Translations under genes and position numbers: made by a program
Assembly: GCA_945861885.1 (NCBI GenBank)
Contig: CAMAVR010000002.1
Location: 87,171 to 151,170 of the forward strand
Reading direction: 5' to 3'
Length of the DNA: 64,000 nucleotides
Source: Nannocystis exedens
Lineage (GTDB): Bacteria; Myxococcota_A; Polyangia; Polyangiales; Polyangiaceae
Notes under the pieces: model-generated
Told to the model about the DNA's origin: nothing
Database searches by the model: none
Seen by the model: the letters and a program-made list of their open reading frames with translations, nothing else
Part shown: positions 34,514 through 44,118 of the stretch, piece after piece
Numbering within the stretch: position 1 is the first letter of the stretch
Layout of the letters: every line of letters starts with the position of its first letter

Positions 34514-36574
34514 TTAGTTTTGTGCGCGCCGATTTCGCAGCGCGCCCACCCAGGCTCGCGCGCTTCCAATGGCTACAAATATTACGCACCCGAGAAGCAC
34601 GATTGTGACCGTCGCGTTTACGATTCCGTGCGGGCGGCGGCTTGGGTCGCGCGCCATCGGAATATAGATGTCTCGCAGACTAAGAATTGCGGCGGAAAGG
34701 GTTGTTGTTCCTACGAACAGGAGTGGCAAAAACGTCACTAGCGCATAGCGTCGCTTGGTTGCTGTTTTGACTAGGATCGTTGTTCCGATGCAGAGGGCGG
34801 TGCACGCGAGCAGTTGATTCGCGATCCCAAACATCGGCCAGATCGTCGAGATGCTGCCGGTGAGAATAAAATAGGACCATGCGGCAACGATGAGAGATGT
34901 CGCGACAATGTTGCCGACCAAATTTGTCGACTCGCCCCATTTCGGAACCGCAAACCGTAAAAAATCTTGCACGACGAAGCGACCAATTCGTGTTCCCGCA
35001 TCGATCGTTGTTAAGACGAACAATGCTTCGAACATGATCGCGAAATGGTACCAGTAGGAGAGCAGCTTGCTCATGCCGGGGAAGTGGCTAAAAACCTCCG
35101 CCATTCCGATCGCGAGCGACACGCCGCCGCCGGTTCGTGCCGCGACAACTTCGCCTGCCGATTTTGACAGTCTCGGGAGATCTTTTACGTGCAAGCCGAG
35201 GCGCAAAAAATCGGCGCTGTCGAGCGATTCTGCGTGCTTGGCATCGGGGTCAACATGATAACCAAGTCCTGCCAATGCGCGGTTTGACAGTGCGAGCGCC
35301 CTTGATGCCGGTATCGATCGCGTTGCGACGGACGAGATGGTCACGTTCGCGTTCAAACCAATGATACGACGATCTTCGTTTGAAAAAAATGGAAGCGTGT
35401 CTTCGAGCTGGCCAATTGAACGCGCCAGGCCGACGCCGTGCGTCTGCTCGCTAGCAACAATTGCGACGGACGGGTCGGTGTTAATTGCAACATAATCGGT
35501 AGGCGACATGACGCATGCAGCAATCAGCGCGGTGATGCCTACGATCCCTTCCATCAACATCGCGCCGTAGCCGATCATTCGGCAATCGCGTTCACGATCG
35601 ACCATTTTGGGCGTCGTGCCGCTCGCAACAAGCGCGTGAAAACCGCTGATTGCGCCGCATGCGATGGTGATAAATACGAACGGAAAAACGCTCCCTTTAA
35701 TGATCGGTCCGCCGCCGTCGACCCATTGCGATATGCCCGGCATTTGAATCGCTGGGTTGACGACCACGATTCCGACAATCAGCAGCGCAATCGTCCCTAG
35801 TTTTAAATAGCTCGACAGGTAATCGCGCGGGCACAACAACACCCAAACGGGGAGGACGCTGGCAAAGAAGCCATACGCGGCGATCGCCAATGTGAGCGAT
35901 GTTCGCGAAATTCGAAGGTAGTCTGCCAAGTTTGTATCGGCGACCCATTTTCCGGCAATAAGCGCTGCGAGAAGCGCGATACAGCCGGCGATCGTTGCCT
36001 CCCGAATACCCCGCGCGCTTCCGCCGCGAAACCGCTGAATATGAACCCCCATGCAGATGGCGATTGGAATTGACGCGGCGACCGTAAATACCCCCCAAGC
36101 GCTTTCTGAGAGTGCTCCCACGACCACGTTTCCGAGCCCGGCAAGCGCGATCACAATGATGAATAGAATTGTTAGCGATGTAACAAATCCGAGCTTTGGA
36201 CCGAGCTCTTCTCTGGCGATTTCAGCGAGCGAACGACCGCCGCGACGAACACTCGCGACGAGAATTACAAAGTCTTGAACAGCGCCGCCGAGAACGACGC
36301 CGATGAGGATCCAAAAATAGCCCGGAAAAAACCCGAACTGGGCGGCAAGGACCGGCCCAATGAGCGGCCCTGCACCGGTAATCGCCGCAAAGTGATGCCC
36401 AAGCACAACCCATCGATTGGTCGGCTGATAATTAAGGCCATCATTCAATGTGTGCGCGGGAGTGATGCGCGCGTCATTCAGAACTAAAACGCGCGCGGCC
36501 AAAAATGCAGAATAGTAGCGGTAGCCAATCGCAACGACCGCAAGGGCAGACAGCATCCAAAGAGCAGCGTTCAT
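34514..36574 (-). CDS. cstA: Carbon starvation protein CstA-family transporter
   Basis: A 686-residue membrane protein with about 16-18 hydrophobic segments. Family blocks are DGLNYQPTNRWVVLGHHFAAITGAGPLIGPVLAAQFG near the N-terminus, GGRSLAEIAREELGP, SGFHALVASGTTPKM and WPMFGIANQLLA near the C-terminus. CstA-type proteins take up pyruvate and peptides during carbon starvation. The start MNAALWML at 36574 matches the family N-terminus; the frame extends to 36646 without a good site. It is divergent from the ycaO gene with only 55 bp between the starts. Confidence 0.94.
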   Translation of the reverse strand: MNAALWMLSALAVVAIGYRYYSAFLAARVLVLNDARITPAHTLNDGLNYQPTNRWVVLGHHFAAITGAGPLIGPVLAAQFGFFPGYFWILIGVVLGGAVQDFVILVASVRRGGRSLAEIAREELGPKLGFVTSLTILFIIVIALAGLGNVVVGALSESAWGVFTVAASIPIAICMGVHIQRFRGGSARGIREATIAGCIALLAALIAGKWVADTNLADYLRISRTSLTLAIAAYGFFASVLPVWVLLCPRDYLSSYLKLGTIALLIVGIVVVNPAIQMPGISQWVDGGGPIIKGSVFPFVFITIACGAISGFHALVASGTTPKMVDRERDCRMIGYGAMLMEGIVGITALIAACVMSPTDYVAINTDPSVAIVASEQTHGVGLARSIGQLEDTLPFFSNEDRRIIGLNANVTISSVATRSIPASRALALSNRALAGLGYHVDPDAKHAESLDSADFLRLGLHVKDLPRLSKSAGEVVAARTGGGVSLAIGMAEVFSHFPGMSKLLSYWYHFAIMFEALFVLTTIDAGTRIGRFVVQDFLRFAVPKWGESTNLVGNIVATSLIVAAWSYFILTGSISTIWPMFGIANQLLACTALCIGTTILVKTATKRRYALVTFLPLLFVGTTTLSAAILSLRDIYIPMARDPSRRPHGIVNATVTIVLLGCVIFVAIGSARAWVGALRNRRAQN

Positions 36575-36629
36575 GGGAGTATTTGGATATCGTTTATCGG
36601 GGACAACGGTTCGAAACAGATGAGGTGAC

Positions 36630-37907
36630 GTGCACCCCACAAGCATTGGTGATCAAAATAATACGCGCAAAGTCTTTTTCGAAGGGACGCATCGTACCTC
36701 GCACCCGAATGAAACGTTTGCTCGTATTTCGCCATTTCAGCGAATGATCGGTGTCACGCGCATCGCGAATGTCACCGGTCTCGATCGAATTGGAATACCC
36801 GTATGCGTAGCTGTAAGGCCGAATGCGCGTTCTTTGGCGACGGCTCAAGGCAAAGGAGTCACGCTCGAGGCGGCGCGTGTGTCGGCGCTCATGGAATCGC
36901 TTGAGGTCTGGCATGCCGAACGGGTCGCCTTGCCAAGGCAGATTGGCACTTACGCCAAGTTGCGCCGTGATGGGGTTTCAGTCGTCGATATCACGCGGTT
37001 GCCGATGCAACCAGGAGCGAGTCTGTCCGAAGACGAACCGGTTGAATGGATTGAAGGTTTTGATCTTGTTTCTCGGAAGTCCACGCTGGTTCCGTTCGAT
37101 GCCGTTTCGCTCGATCTTACGCCGCCATTTGGTGAAAAACCGCTCGCCTTTTCAGTTTCGAGCAACGGTTTGGCATCGGGAAATTGTTGGGCCGAATCGA
37201 TCGTGCATGCCGTTTGCGAATTGATCGAACGAGACGCCTGCGCATTGTGGTTTTTGGAGCCGATCGCGCTGCGAAAGCCGCGTCAAATTGCCATAAGCAC
37301 GATAACGGATCCAACATGCGAACGTATCGTTCAGCAAATTGAAATGGCAGGGCTTCGTATCGCTTTATGGGACATGACATCAAACATCGGCATCCCAGCG
37401 TACGCTTCTCTTGTGATGGACGACGCGGCGACGCCCTACGCTGGATCGGTCAGCTTCTGTGCCGGATACGGTTGTCATTTATCATCGGCGGTTGCTGCGT
37501 GTCGCGCGCTGTGTGAAGCGGTGCAGACTCGTCTGACGATGACTGCGGGGTCGCGTGATGATCTTCCACAGCGTGAGTATTTGCGCACGACGGACCGGGC
37601 GGCTTGGCGTCGCGTGTACAACGACGCAACCTGCCCACCCCCCGAAGCTACGTTCGTCGATCGATCGTTGGCCGGCGATCTCGTTGAAGCTGATCTCACT
37701 CAGCTCATTGGCCGTCTTCAATCTATCGGTATCGAGCAGATTGTCGTTGTCGACTTGACCCAGCCGGATATTGCCCTTCCGGTTGTCAAAGTGATCATCC
37801 CTGGGCTCGAGGGGGCGCCTTTTTTGTCAGGCTACACCCCAGGAATTCGCGCCCTCGTGCATCGCATGATGCTCTCGCGAAAAGGCGTTTGGGCTGGCGC
37901 TTCATGA
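36630..37907 (+). CDS. YcaO-domain enzyme, predicted thioamide-forming
   Basis: A 425-residue YcaO protein from a GTG start at 36630 preceded by GAGGTG. YcaO enzymes use ATP to phosphorylate a backbone amide so that a thiol or sulfide can replace the oxygen. Visible ATP/Mg motifs are AQGKG (72-76), SALMESLE (85-92), the block NGLASGNCWAESIVHAVCEL running on to IERD (179-202), GYGCHL (279-284) and RALCEAVQTR (292-301), then VVKVIIPGLEG. The C-terminus ends in GVWAGAS and lacks the Pro-rich PxPxP tail of azoline-forming cyclodehydratases, which agrees with pairing to TfuA. The stop overlaps the tfuA start by ATGA. No precursor peptide gene is visible on either side. Confidence 0.92.
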   Translation: MHPTSIGDQNNTRKVFFEGTHRTSHPNETFARISPFQRMIGVTRIANVTGLDRIGIPVCVAVRPNARSLATAQGKGVTLEAARVSALMESLEVWHAERVALPRQIGTYAKLRRDGVSVVDITRLPMQPGASLSEDEPVEWIEGFDLVSRKSTLVPFDAVSLDLTPPFGEKPLAFSVSSNGLASGNCWAESIVHAVCELIERDACALWFLEPIALRKPRQIAISTITDPTCERIVQQIEMAGLRIALWDMTSNIGIPAYASLVMDDAATPYAGSVSFCAGYGCHLSSAVAACRALCEAVQTRLTMTAGSRDDLPQREYLRTTDRAAWRRVYNDATCPPPEATFVDRSLAGDLVEADLTQLIGRLQSIGIEQIVVVDLTQPDIALPVVKVIIPGLEGAPFLSGYTPGIRALVHRMMLSRKGVWAGAS

Positions 37908-38683
37908 CGAGAGCGATTGTCTTTGTCGGGCCGACGTTGGCGAGAGCGGACGCGATCACCATTCTCGACGCCGACTACCGACCCCCGGCGCAAATGGGCG
38001 ATATTTACGCGGCCGCTGTAAGCGCGCCGACGGCGATCGGGATTGTGGACGGGTATTTTCACAGCGTCCCGGCTGTTTGGCACAAAGAAGTCCTGTTCGC
38101 TCTGGCGGCTGGCATTCACGTTTATGGCGCAGCAAGCATCGGCGCGTTACGCGCTGCCGAACTTGCAGTATTTGGAATGCGCGGGATTGGTGCGATATTC
38201 AATATGTACAATAACGGCGTATTGGAAGATGACGATGAGGTCGCTGTCGTTCATGGCGCCGAAGAGCAAGAATATAGGGGAATATCTACTCCTATGGTCG
38301 ACATCCGCGATGGGCTTCGCCGCGCCGTCGCATGCGGAATTATTTCGGAAGAACTATCAACGCATTTACTGGTTCTTCAGAAGAATAGATTTTACGCAGA
38401 CCGATCCTGGACGTCTGTTTTTGACGACGCGAAGCGCATGGGTCTGGCGAGTGTGACGAAATTTTCTGAATTTATTAATCACGACGTGATGAGCCTAAAA
38501 CGCCGCGATGCCATTGAATTGGTGACAGTGATGGCGCGAGAAATCCCAGACTTGTTGCCTTTTTCGCCGCAATTTCGTCTGGAATCATCGTGGGTGTTTC
38601 GACAGTCATTTCCGACAAGCAGCAGTTCCGTCAGAGACGAACTGTCCTGGACACCCCCTTGGACGTCCGGGACGGTTATGTAA
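37904..38683 (+). CDS. TfuA-like protein, YcaO partner
   Basis: A 259-residue protein whose ATG overlaps the ycaO stop (ATGA). It shows the TfuA core: MTRAIVFVGPTL at the N-terminus, PAQMGDIYAA, then HVYGAASIGALRAAELAVFGMRGIG (about 72-96), and the acidic EDDDEVAVVHG block (about 108-118). In methanogens TfuA works with YcaO to thioamidate methyl-coenzyme M reductase, and in actinobacteria and rhizobia the pair acts in thioamide RiPP pathways. Here it should help deliver sulfide for the same chemistry. The C-terminal 40 residues (Ser-rich, Trp-containing) are less conserved. Confidence 0.9.
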   Translation: MTRAIVFVGPTLARADAITILDADYRPPAQMGDIYAAAVSAPTAIGIVDGYFHSVPAVWHKEVLFALAAGIHVYGAASIGALRAAELAVFGMRGIGAIFNMYNNGVLEDDDEVAVVHGAEEQEYRGISTPMVDIRDGLRRAVACGIISEELSTHLLVLQKNRFYADRSWTSVFDDAKRMGLASVTKFSEFINHDVMSLKRRDAIELVTVMAREIPDLLPFSPQFRLESSWVFRQSFPTSSSSVRDELSWTPPWTSGTVM

Positions 38684-38756
38684 GCGCATGATCGGCCTAA
38701 AAAATAGCTAAATTCAATCGGTGACCCGCTGGCACGCATCGTGAAAAGCCCGCGGC

Positions 38757-39554
38757 ATGCGAATCCGACTCCTGCCAATCATTCAGGCCGTTTTTACGCT
38801 CATTTCTACGTCGGCTACGTTGCTTGCGCGACCGACCATGACCGAACCAGGCGTCGGCAGAGTGTCCGAGTCTCCGCCGCAGGTCGTCGAAGAGGAGGCA
38901 TCCACGGTTCCAGACTCCGAAACGGCGGCTCACACGGAAGAAACCGATGAATTGCCGAAATCGACGGAAAGCGAGCCGAGTCGCCCACGGGTGACGCCCC
39001 AAGTTGCGCGTATGGCGGTTGCTGCGGCCCTGCGCGTTGTCGGGGCCGAGAATCGAGTGGGGATGATAGCCTCGATGACCACGCGTGCGCGCTGGAGCGG
39101 GCTAATTCCATCACTATCGTTCCATTTGGCGAGACGTGAGGTCGATCAACAGCGTCTTGACTCGGGGGAGCGTGGCGAGAAGTACGGTGCGTCTCGTGGA
39201 GACTCAACATGGGTTGAGGGGCGTCTCACGTGGAAGTTCGATCGCCTTGTTTTTGCCGATGAAGAGTCTTCTTTTTCCCATCTTCGCTTTCAAGCGGTCG
39301 AGGAGCGGGCACGAATTAGCTTCCGGGTTCTCGATGCATTGGCCGCTTGGGAGCGGGCCCGTTACAACGAGGGGGCAAGCAAGCCAAACAGCTCGCTGCA
39401 CTTCGATTCTATGTTGCGTCGCGCGGCGGCAGAAGCCATTCTGGATGTTCTAACGTCCGGCTGGTTTTCAGCGTGGGCGCGCGGTTCGCCGCAGCGTATG
39501 GCTGCAGAACCATCTCTTTCACCCGCCCTTGACCGTTCGAGCGGTGGTCACTAG
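38757..39554 (+). CDS. Exported protein of unknown function downstream of YcaO-TfuA
   Basis: A 265-residue protein with an N-terminal export signal (LLPIIQAVFTLISTSATLLA, likely cleaved near ARP). A 60-residue acidic linker rich in Glu, Ser and Pro follows. The folded part has a short strand-like block (ARWSGLIPSLSFHLARR), then TWVEGRLTWKFDRLVFADEES and a long helix RFQAVEERARISFRVLDALAAWERAR. The GLIPSL and LTWKFDRLVFADEE blocks recall a conserved myxobacterial secreted family that I cannot name. It starts 73 bp after tfuA on the same strand and 17 bp before prfB, so it may belong to the YcaO-TfuA transcript. Confidence 0.72.
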   Translation: MRIRLLPIIQAVFTLISTSATLLARPTMTEPGVGRVSESPPQVVEEEASTVPDSETAAHTEETDELPKSTESEPSRPRVTPQVARMAVAAALRVVGAENRVGMIASMTTRARWSGLIPSLSFHLARREVDQQRLDSGERGEKYGASRGDSTWVEGRLTWKFDRLVFADEESSFSHLRFQAVEERARISFRVLDALAAWERARYNEGASKPNSSLHFDSMLRRAAAEAILDVLTSGWFSAWARGSPQRMAAEPSLSPALDRSSGGH

Positions 39555-39571
39555 AGGGCCGAGGTTCGTAA

Positions 39572-40718
39572 ATGTTGAGTGAATCACGCGAAAAGCTAGC
39601 CGACCTTCAAAGGCGCCTCATGGTGCTAAGGGGGCATCTTTGACCTCCCGAAACTCCGGTCCGAACTAGAAAAGCTCGAAGCCGACACATTGGCTCCTGG
39701 TTTTTGGGACGATCAAAAGCGTGCGCAGCTGCATAATCGAAAGCGCGCAAGCGTTGAAAAAACGCTCACGACATTCGAGAAGCTAGCGCGTGATATCGAC
39801 GATGGGAGCGTGCTTTTAGAGCTCGGAGCATCGGAAGGAGACGAGGCGGTCACGGCCGAAGCAGCAGCGCAGCTTGGCGGGCTCGAAAAGCGAGTGCGTG
39901 CCGCGGAGCTCGAACGCATGTTGTCGGGCCCGGTCGATCACGCGAATGCGATCGTGAGCGTCCACCCTGGCACCGGGGGGACAGACGCAAAAGATTGGGC
40001 TCAGATGCTAATGCGCATGCTCCTTCGGTGGTGCGAGCGTCGTGGCTACAAAACTGAGGTCATCGATTTTCAAGAGGGGGATGAGGCGGGGATCGACGGC
40101 GTCTCGTTCACCGTCACCGGAGAAAATGCGTTCGGCTATTTGCGGAGCGAAAACGGCGTGCATCGATTGGTGCGAATTTCGCCGTTTGATTCGAATGCGC
40201 GTCGTCACACCGCATTCGCTGCAGTCGAAGTGACGCCCGACATCGAAGATGAGATCGACATCGTCGTGAAAGACGAAGATCTCGATGTCACAACCATGCG
40301 GGCCGGCGGCAAAGGCGGGCAAAACGTCAACAAAGTCGAAACGGCTGTGCGCATGAAGCATAATCCGTCCGGAATCGTGGTCGTTTGTCGAGCCGAGCGA
40401 TCACAGCTTCAAAATCGGCGGATGGCGCTAAAAATGTTGAAAGCAAAGCTCTACGAGCTCGAGCAGCAGAAGCGCGAAGAGCAGGCCGCCGCGTATCAAG
40501 CGACGAAGAGTCAAATTGCCTGGGGGAGTCAGATAAGAAGCTACGTTTTAGCCCCTTACCGCCTCGTGAAAGACGTCAGATCGTCCTATTCGGTGGGGAA
40601 CGTGGATGGTGTTCTCGACGGCGAATTGGACGATTTTATTGAAGCGTATCTGCTAGCCGCGGCTGGGGGGTCGCTGGCAAAAGGCGGAGCGTCCGAATCA
40701 GATGAGATAGAAGGGTAA
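39572..40718 (+). CDS. prfB: Peptide chain release factor 2 with programmed +1 frameshift
   Basis: RF2 reads UGA and UAA stops. Translation starts at ATG 39572 and the first 23 codons end at an in-frame TGA at 39641-39643. The site reads AGGGGGCATCTTTGAC: an internal Shine-Dalgarno, CTT slip codon, and TGA followed by C, the standard RF2 autoregulatory frameshift. The second frame starts at 39642 (GAC) and runs to 40718, giving about 381 residues in all. The stop-codon-reading block [17 protein letters not shown] and the catalytic GGQ in [15 protein letters not shown] are intact. High RF2 favours termination at the TGA; low RF2 favours frameshifting. Confidence 0.95.
39626..39644 (+). promoter_or_regulatory. 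RF2 recoding site (+1 frameshift signal)
   Basis: The stretch CTAAGGGGGCATCTTTGAC contains AGGGGG 3 bases before the CTT slippery codon in the P site, with UGA-C in the A site. It matches the E. coli prfB signal except that CAT replaces TAT between the ribosome-binding stretch and CTT. Confidence 0.95.
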
Positions 40719-40722
40719 CGCA

Positions 40723-42444
40723 ATGTCGGACGAGCGATCGCGCAATGAGCGCGCAGAGGCAAATGGAGATGTTCGCGAAGGCGGCGTCGCCGTTTCAGAG
40801 CAGAGCCTACGGGCAGTTCGAAGAGCAAAGGCGACTGCGATTCGCGCTCGCGGCGACAATCCGTTTGCAAACGATATCGCTCCCCGAGCGGTCGATGCCA
40901 AGACGTTTGACATAGCCGAAGCGCGCTCGCTCGCCACGAGCGCTCCAGACGGCAAGTACGACGAAGCTACGGTGCGCGCCGCGGCCGCGGGGGCGATTGT
41001 GCACGTTCGTGGGCGAGTGCTTGCGCTTCGCTCGACCGGTGGTTTGACATTCATTCGCCTTCGCGATCGCACCGGAGAGATTCAGCTTCTGCTCAATCAG
41101 AGTCGGCTGGAAGGTCGTTACGAGCGTCTCGAAGATGTCGATTTAGGCGATATTCTCGAAGCGGAGGGGGAGCTTACGGCGACCAAGCGCGGCGAGCTTT
41201 CCGTCGATTTGTCACACTTTCGCGTCATCACGAAAGCGTATCGCTCGCCGCCCGAAAAGTGGCACGGTCTAACCGACGTTGAAACACGCTATCGCCAGCG
41301 ATACGCCGATCTGGTCGCCAATCGCGACGTTGCCGATGTATTCCGCGGGCGAAGTCACATCGTTCGAGCCACGCGAGCTGTTTTGGACGAAGCGGGGTTT
41401 CTCGAGGTTGAAACGCCGACGATGCATTCGCTAATCGGCGGAGCGGCCGCGAAGCCTTTTCTGACACATCATAACGTTCTCGATATGCAGCTGTTTATGC
41501 GCATCGCGCCCGAGCTGTATCTCAAGCGTCTCGTTGTCGGTGGCCTTGAGCGCGTGTACGAGATCGGGCGCTGCTACCGGAACGAAGGGGTCTCCACGCG
41601 CCACAATCCAGAATTCACGATGCTTGAATTCTATCAAGCGTACGCGACGTACGAGCATTTGATGGACTTTGCGGAGGTGCTGCTGCGCAGCATTGATGAG
41701 CGTCTTCGCGAAGCGATGCCAGAGGCGCACGTTGCCTGGAAGGCAGCGCGCACATTCACGTTTGACGAACCGTTCGCACGTATTCCAATGGAACGCGCCG
41801 TCCTCAACGCGGCGACCGCTCTAGGAATTGCTCAGTGGTCAAACCAAATTGCCGGCGGCGCGCAGGCGTTCATCACTTTTTTGAAGGACGATTTTGCCGG
41901 GTCGATGAAAGAATGGTCGAAGAGTTCTCCGCGCGCGAAGCAGATCGATTGGAGCAACTTTCGAAAAGGCTATGCAAAGTGTTCGAATGACGGCGAGCGC
42001 CTGTTTGCGCTGTACGAATATCTCGCCGAGCCGTTTTTAGCGGTTGATTATCGCAGCAGCGACAAGTCTCGCTCAATTCCGGTCTTCATAAAAGACTACC
42101 CGTTTGAAACGTCACCGCTCGCGCGGCGAAACGATAAAGATCCATCGCTTGTCGATCGGTTTGAGCTGTTCGTCGACGGGCGAGAGCTCTGCAACGCATT
42201 TAGCGAATTAAACGATCCAGAAGATCAGGCCGATCGGTTTCGCGCGCAGGTCGAAAAGAAGGCGCGCGGTGATGAAGAGACGATGGACTTCGATGAAGAC
42301 TACATTCGTGCGCTCGAATACGGGATGCCGCCGGCAGCCGGGTTTGGGATGGGGATCGATCGGTTGACGATGATGTTAACGGGAGCCGCCTCGATTCGTG
42401 ACGTCATTCTATTTCCAATTTTGCGTCCCGAGGTGGCCAAGTAG
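40723..42444 (+). CDS. lysS: Lysyl-tRNA synthetase, class II
   Basis: A 573-residue class IIb synthetase. The anticodon-binding OB domain (VHVRGRVLALRSTGGLTFIRLRDRTG) is followed by the catalytic motifs: motif 1 (RATRAVLDEAGFLEVETPTM), motif 2 (YEIGRCYRNEGVSTRHNPEFTMLEFY) and motif 3 (GFGMGIDRLTMMLT). It is longer than the usual 490-510 residues, because of a 25-residue acidic start and a longer segment before the EYLAEPF block that contains KQIDWSNFRKGYAKCS. It starts 4 bp after prfB; prfB-lysS order is also known from E. coli. Confidence 0.95.
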   Translation: MSDERSRNERAEANGDVREGGVAVSEQSLRAVRRAKATAIRARGDNPFANDIAPRAVDAKTFDIAEARSLATSAPDGKYDEATVRAAAAGAIVHVRGRVLALRSTGGLTFIRLRDRTGEIQLLLNQSRLEGRYERLEDVDLGDILEAEGELTATKRGELSVDLSHFRVITKAYRSPPEKWHGLTDVETRYRQRYADLVANRDVADVFRGRSHIVRATRAVLDEAGFLEVETPTMHSLIGGAAAKPFLTHHNVLDMQLFMRIAPELYLKRLVVGGLERVYEIGRCYRNEGVSTRHNPEFTMLEFYQAYATYEHLMDFAEVLLRSIDERLREAMPEAHVAWKAARTFTFDEPFARIPMERAVLNAATALGIAQWSNQIAGGAQAFITFLKDDFAGSMKEWSKSSPRAKQIDWSNFRKGYAKCSNDGERLFALYEYLAEPFLAVDYRSSDKSRSIPVFIKDYPFETSPLARRNDKDPSLVDRFELFVDGRELCNAFSELNDPEDQADRFRAQVEKKARGDEETMDFDEDYIRALEYGMPPAAGFGMGIDRLTMMLTGAASIRDVILFPILRPEVAK

Positions 42445-44117
42445 TGGATCCGATGCACCTTCTGGCAGGGCTCGCGGCCGTTGTTCTTGGTGTTGCGATT
42501 TTGGTGACGCGGGCAACAATTGACTTCAAGCGAGGAAAGAACGGGCGGGCCGCTCTTCAAGTCGGTGGAGCGCTTGTCGGTACATCATTCGCCCTGCTGA
42601 CATTCGCGACAACGCGTTTGCCGGTGCTCCGTGGTTCGCAATGGTCGCTCCGCGACACCGTGATTCGGGCCGGAGCGATTGCGTGCGGTGTTGCTTTCGT
42701 GCTTGCCGTGTTAACGGCGCTACTGCCGTGGTGGCTCGATCGCCTTGAGCGTGGTCACTTTGTTTCATTTGTCGGCGCGCGGCACATTCGCTCACAAAAG
42801 AGCGGTTTTTTAACGGTTATTAGTATTTTGTCGATCGCCGGCGTTGCGGTGAGTTCATGCGCGCTATCAAGTGTCGTGAGCGTCATGGGGGGGTTCAGTC
42901 AGGATTTGAAGCGGAAGATTGTCGGCAACAACGCGCACGTCGTGATCGATATGACCGATCAAGGCGGATGGGGAGATTACGAAGAGCTGCTCAGTCGCCT
43001 GCGGGCGGCGCCGGGCGTGGCAGGCGCGACGCCGGTGGTGCACGGCGAACTGATGATCTCAAGTGCCTCCAACTTGTCGGGCGTTGTCGTGAGGGGCATC
43101 GACTCGGAATCGATCGGAAAAGTGATCGATCTCCCCCGCAACGTCGAAGTTGGGCATTTTGAATATCTCGAGAATCCAGAGAAGTTAAAGCGTATTCCAC
43201 GCGACGAAATCATCGGGCTCGGTGTAGGTGGCGAATCGTTTACGCGAGGCGACGATATGGTGCCGACGCTGCCGGATGATATCGATCCGGCGATCCACGC
43301 GGCACTCGACAATGTAGGTCCAACGCTGCCGGCGCTTGTGCTGGGGCGCGAGCTCGCGAAAACTCTGCACGTGTACGTTGGTGACGAGATTTCGCTCGTA
43401 TCGCCGCTTGGAGATTTGGGGCCAATGGGCGTCATGCCCAAAACGCGCAAATTTCGAATTGGGGCGATATTTTACAGCGGAATGTACGAGTACGACGCTA
43501 ATCAGATCTACATGCGGCTCAGCGAAGCGCAGGACTATTTTGGAATGCCGGGCCAGATTACGGCAATTGACGTAAAAGTGGCCGACGCTGAGAATGTGGA
43601 TCAATTTGTCCCGGCGATTTCATCGGCGCTTCACCGAGGCGACCTCCGAGTTCGTGATTGGCGCGAGATAAACAAGAACCTCTTTAGCGCCCTAAAACTT
43701 GAGCGTGCGGCGTCATTTCCAATTCTCTCAATCGCGATTCTTGTCGCGAGTTTTTGCATCATTTGCACGTTGTTGTTGATGGTGACGGAGAAGGCGAAAG
43801 AAATAGCGATTTTGAAAGCAATCGGTGCGTCCGATCGATCCATTCTTCAAATGTTCATGACAGAAGGGGTCATCATTGGCGCTGTCGGGACAATGTTCGG
43901 TGTCGCCACGGGGCTCGCAGTATGCGCCGGCCTTTCGTGGTTTGGACTGCGTCTTGACCCGGACGTCTATTATATCGATCGTTTGCCGATTAGCGTCACG
44001 GTGTCGGACTTCGTCGCGGTAGCGCTTTCGGCCATGACGATCTGCACACTTGCAACGGTGTGGCCGGCAATCGAAGCGTCAAGGCTTCGTCCGGTTGAAG
44101 GGCTGCGGTACGAATAA
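42444..44117 (+). CDS. LolC/LolE-type lipoprotein-releasing ABC permease
   Basis: A 557-residue FtsX-family permease starting at a GTG that shares one base with the lysS stop. An N-terminal extension of about 105 residues adds two or three membrane helices that E. coli LolC/E (about 400-415) lack. The core then begins with [43 protein letters not shown], the LolCE start pattern, followed by a periplasmic domain and three C-terminal helices with [19 protein letters not shown]. With LolD it should extract lipoproteins from the inner membrane for transport to the outer membrane. Only one permease gene is present, so a homodimer (LolF-like) is likely. Confidence 0.9.
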   Translation: MDPMHLLAGLAAVVLGVAILVTRATIDFKRGKNGRAALQVGGALVGTSFALLTFATTRLPVLRGSQWSLRDTVIRAGAIACGVAFVLAVLTALLPWWLDRLERGHFVSFVGARHIRSQKSGFLTVISILSIAGVAVSSCALSSVVSVMGGFSQDLKRKIVGNNAHVVIDMTDQGGWGDYEELLSRLRAAPGVAGATPVVHGELMISSASNLSGVVVRGIDSESIGKVIDLPRNVEVGHFEYLENPEKLKRIPRDEIIGLGVGGESFTRGDDMVPTLPDDIDPAIHAALDNVGPTLPALVLGRELAKTLHVYVGDEISLVSPLGDLGPMGVMPKTRKFRIGAIFYSGMYEYDANQIYMRLSEAQDYFGMPGQITAIDVKVADAENVDQFVPAISSALHRGDLRVRDWREINKNLFSALKLERAASFPILSIAILVASFCIICTLLLMVTEKAKEIAILKAIGASDRSILQMFMTEGVIIGAVGTMFGVATGLAVCAGLSWFGLRLDPDVYYIDRLPISVTVSDFVAVALSAMTICTLATVWPAIEASRLRPVEGLRYE

Positions 44118-44118
44118 G

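Noticed and set aside
36575-36629. Possible regulatory RNA or peptide between cstA and ycaO
   Set aside because: The 55-bp gap has room for little more than divergent promoters and shows no hairpin or short ORF with a start site.
38684-38756. Possible precursor peptide gene between tfuA and the exported protein
   Set aside because: Only a 7-codon frame (MIGLKNS) is present, without a leader or Cys/Ser/Thr/Gly-rich core, and with no ribosome site.
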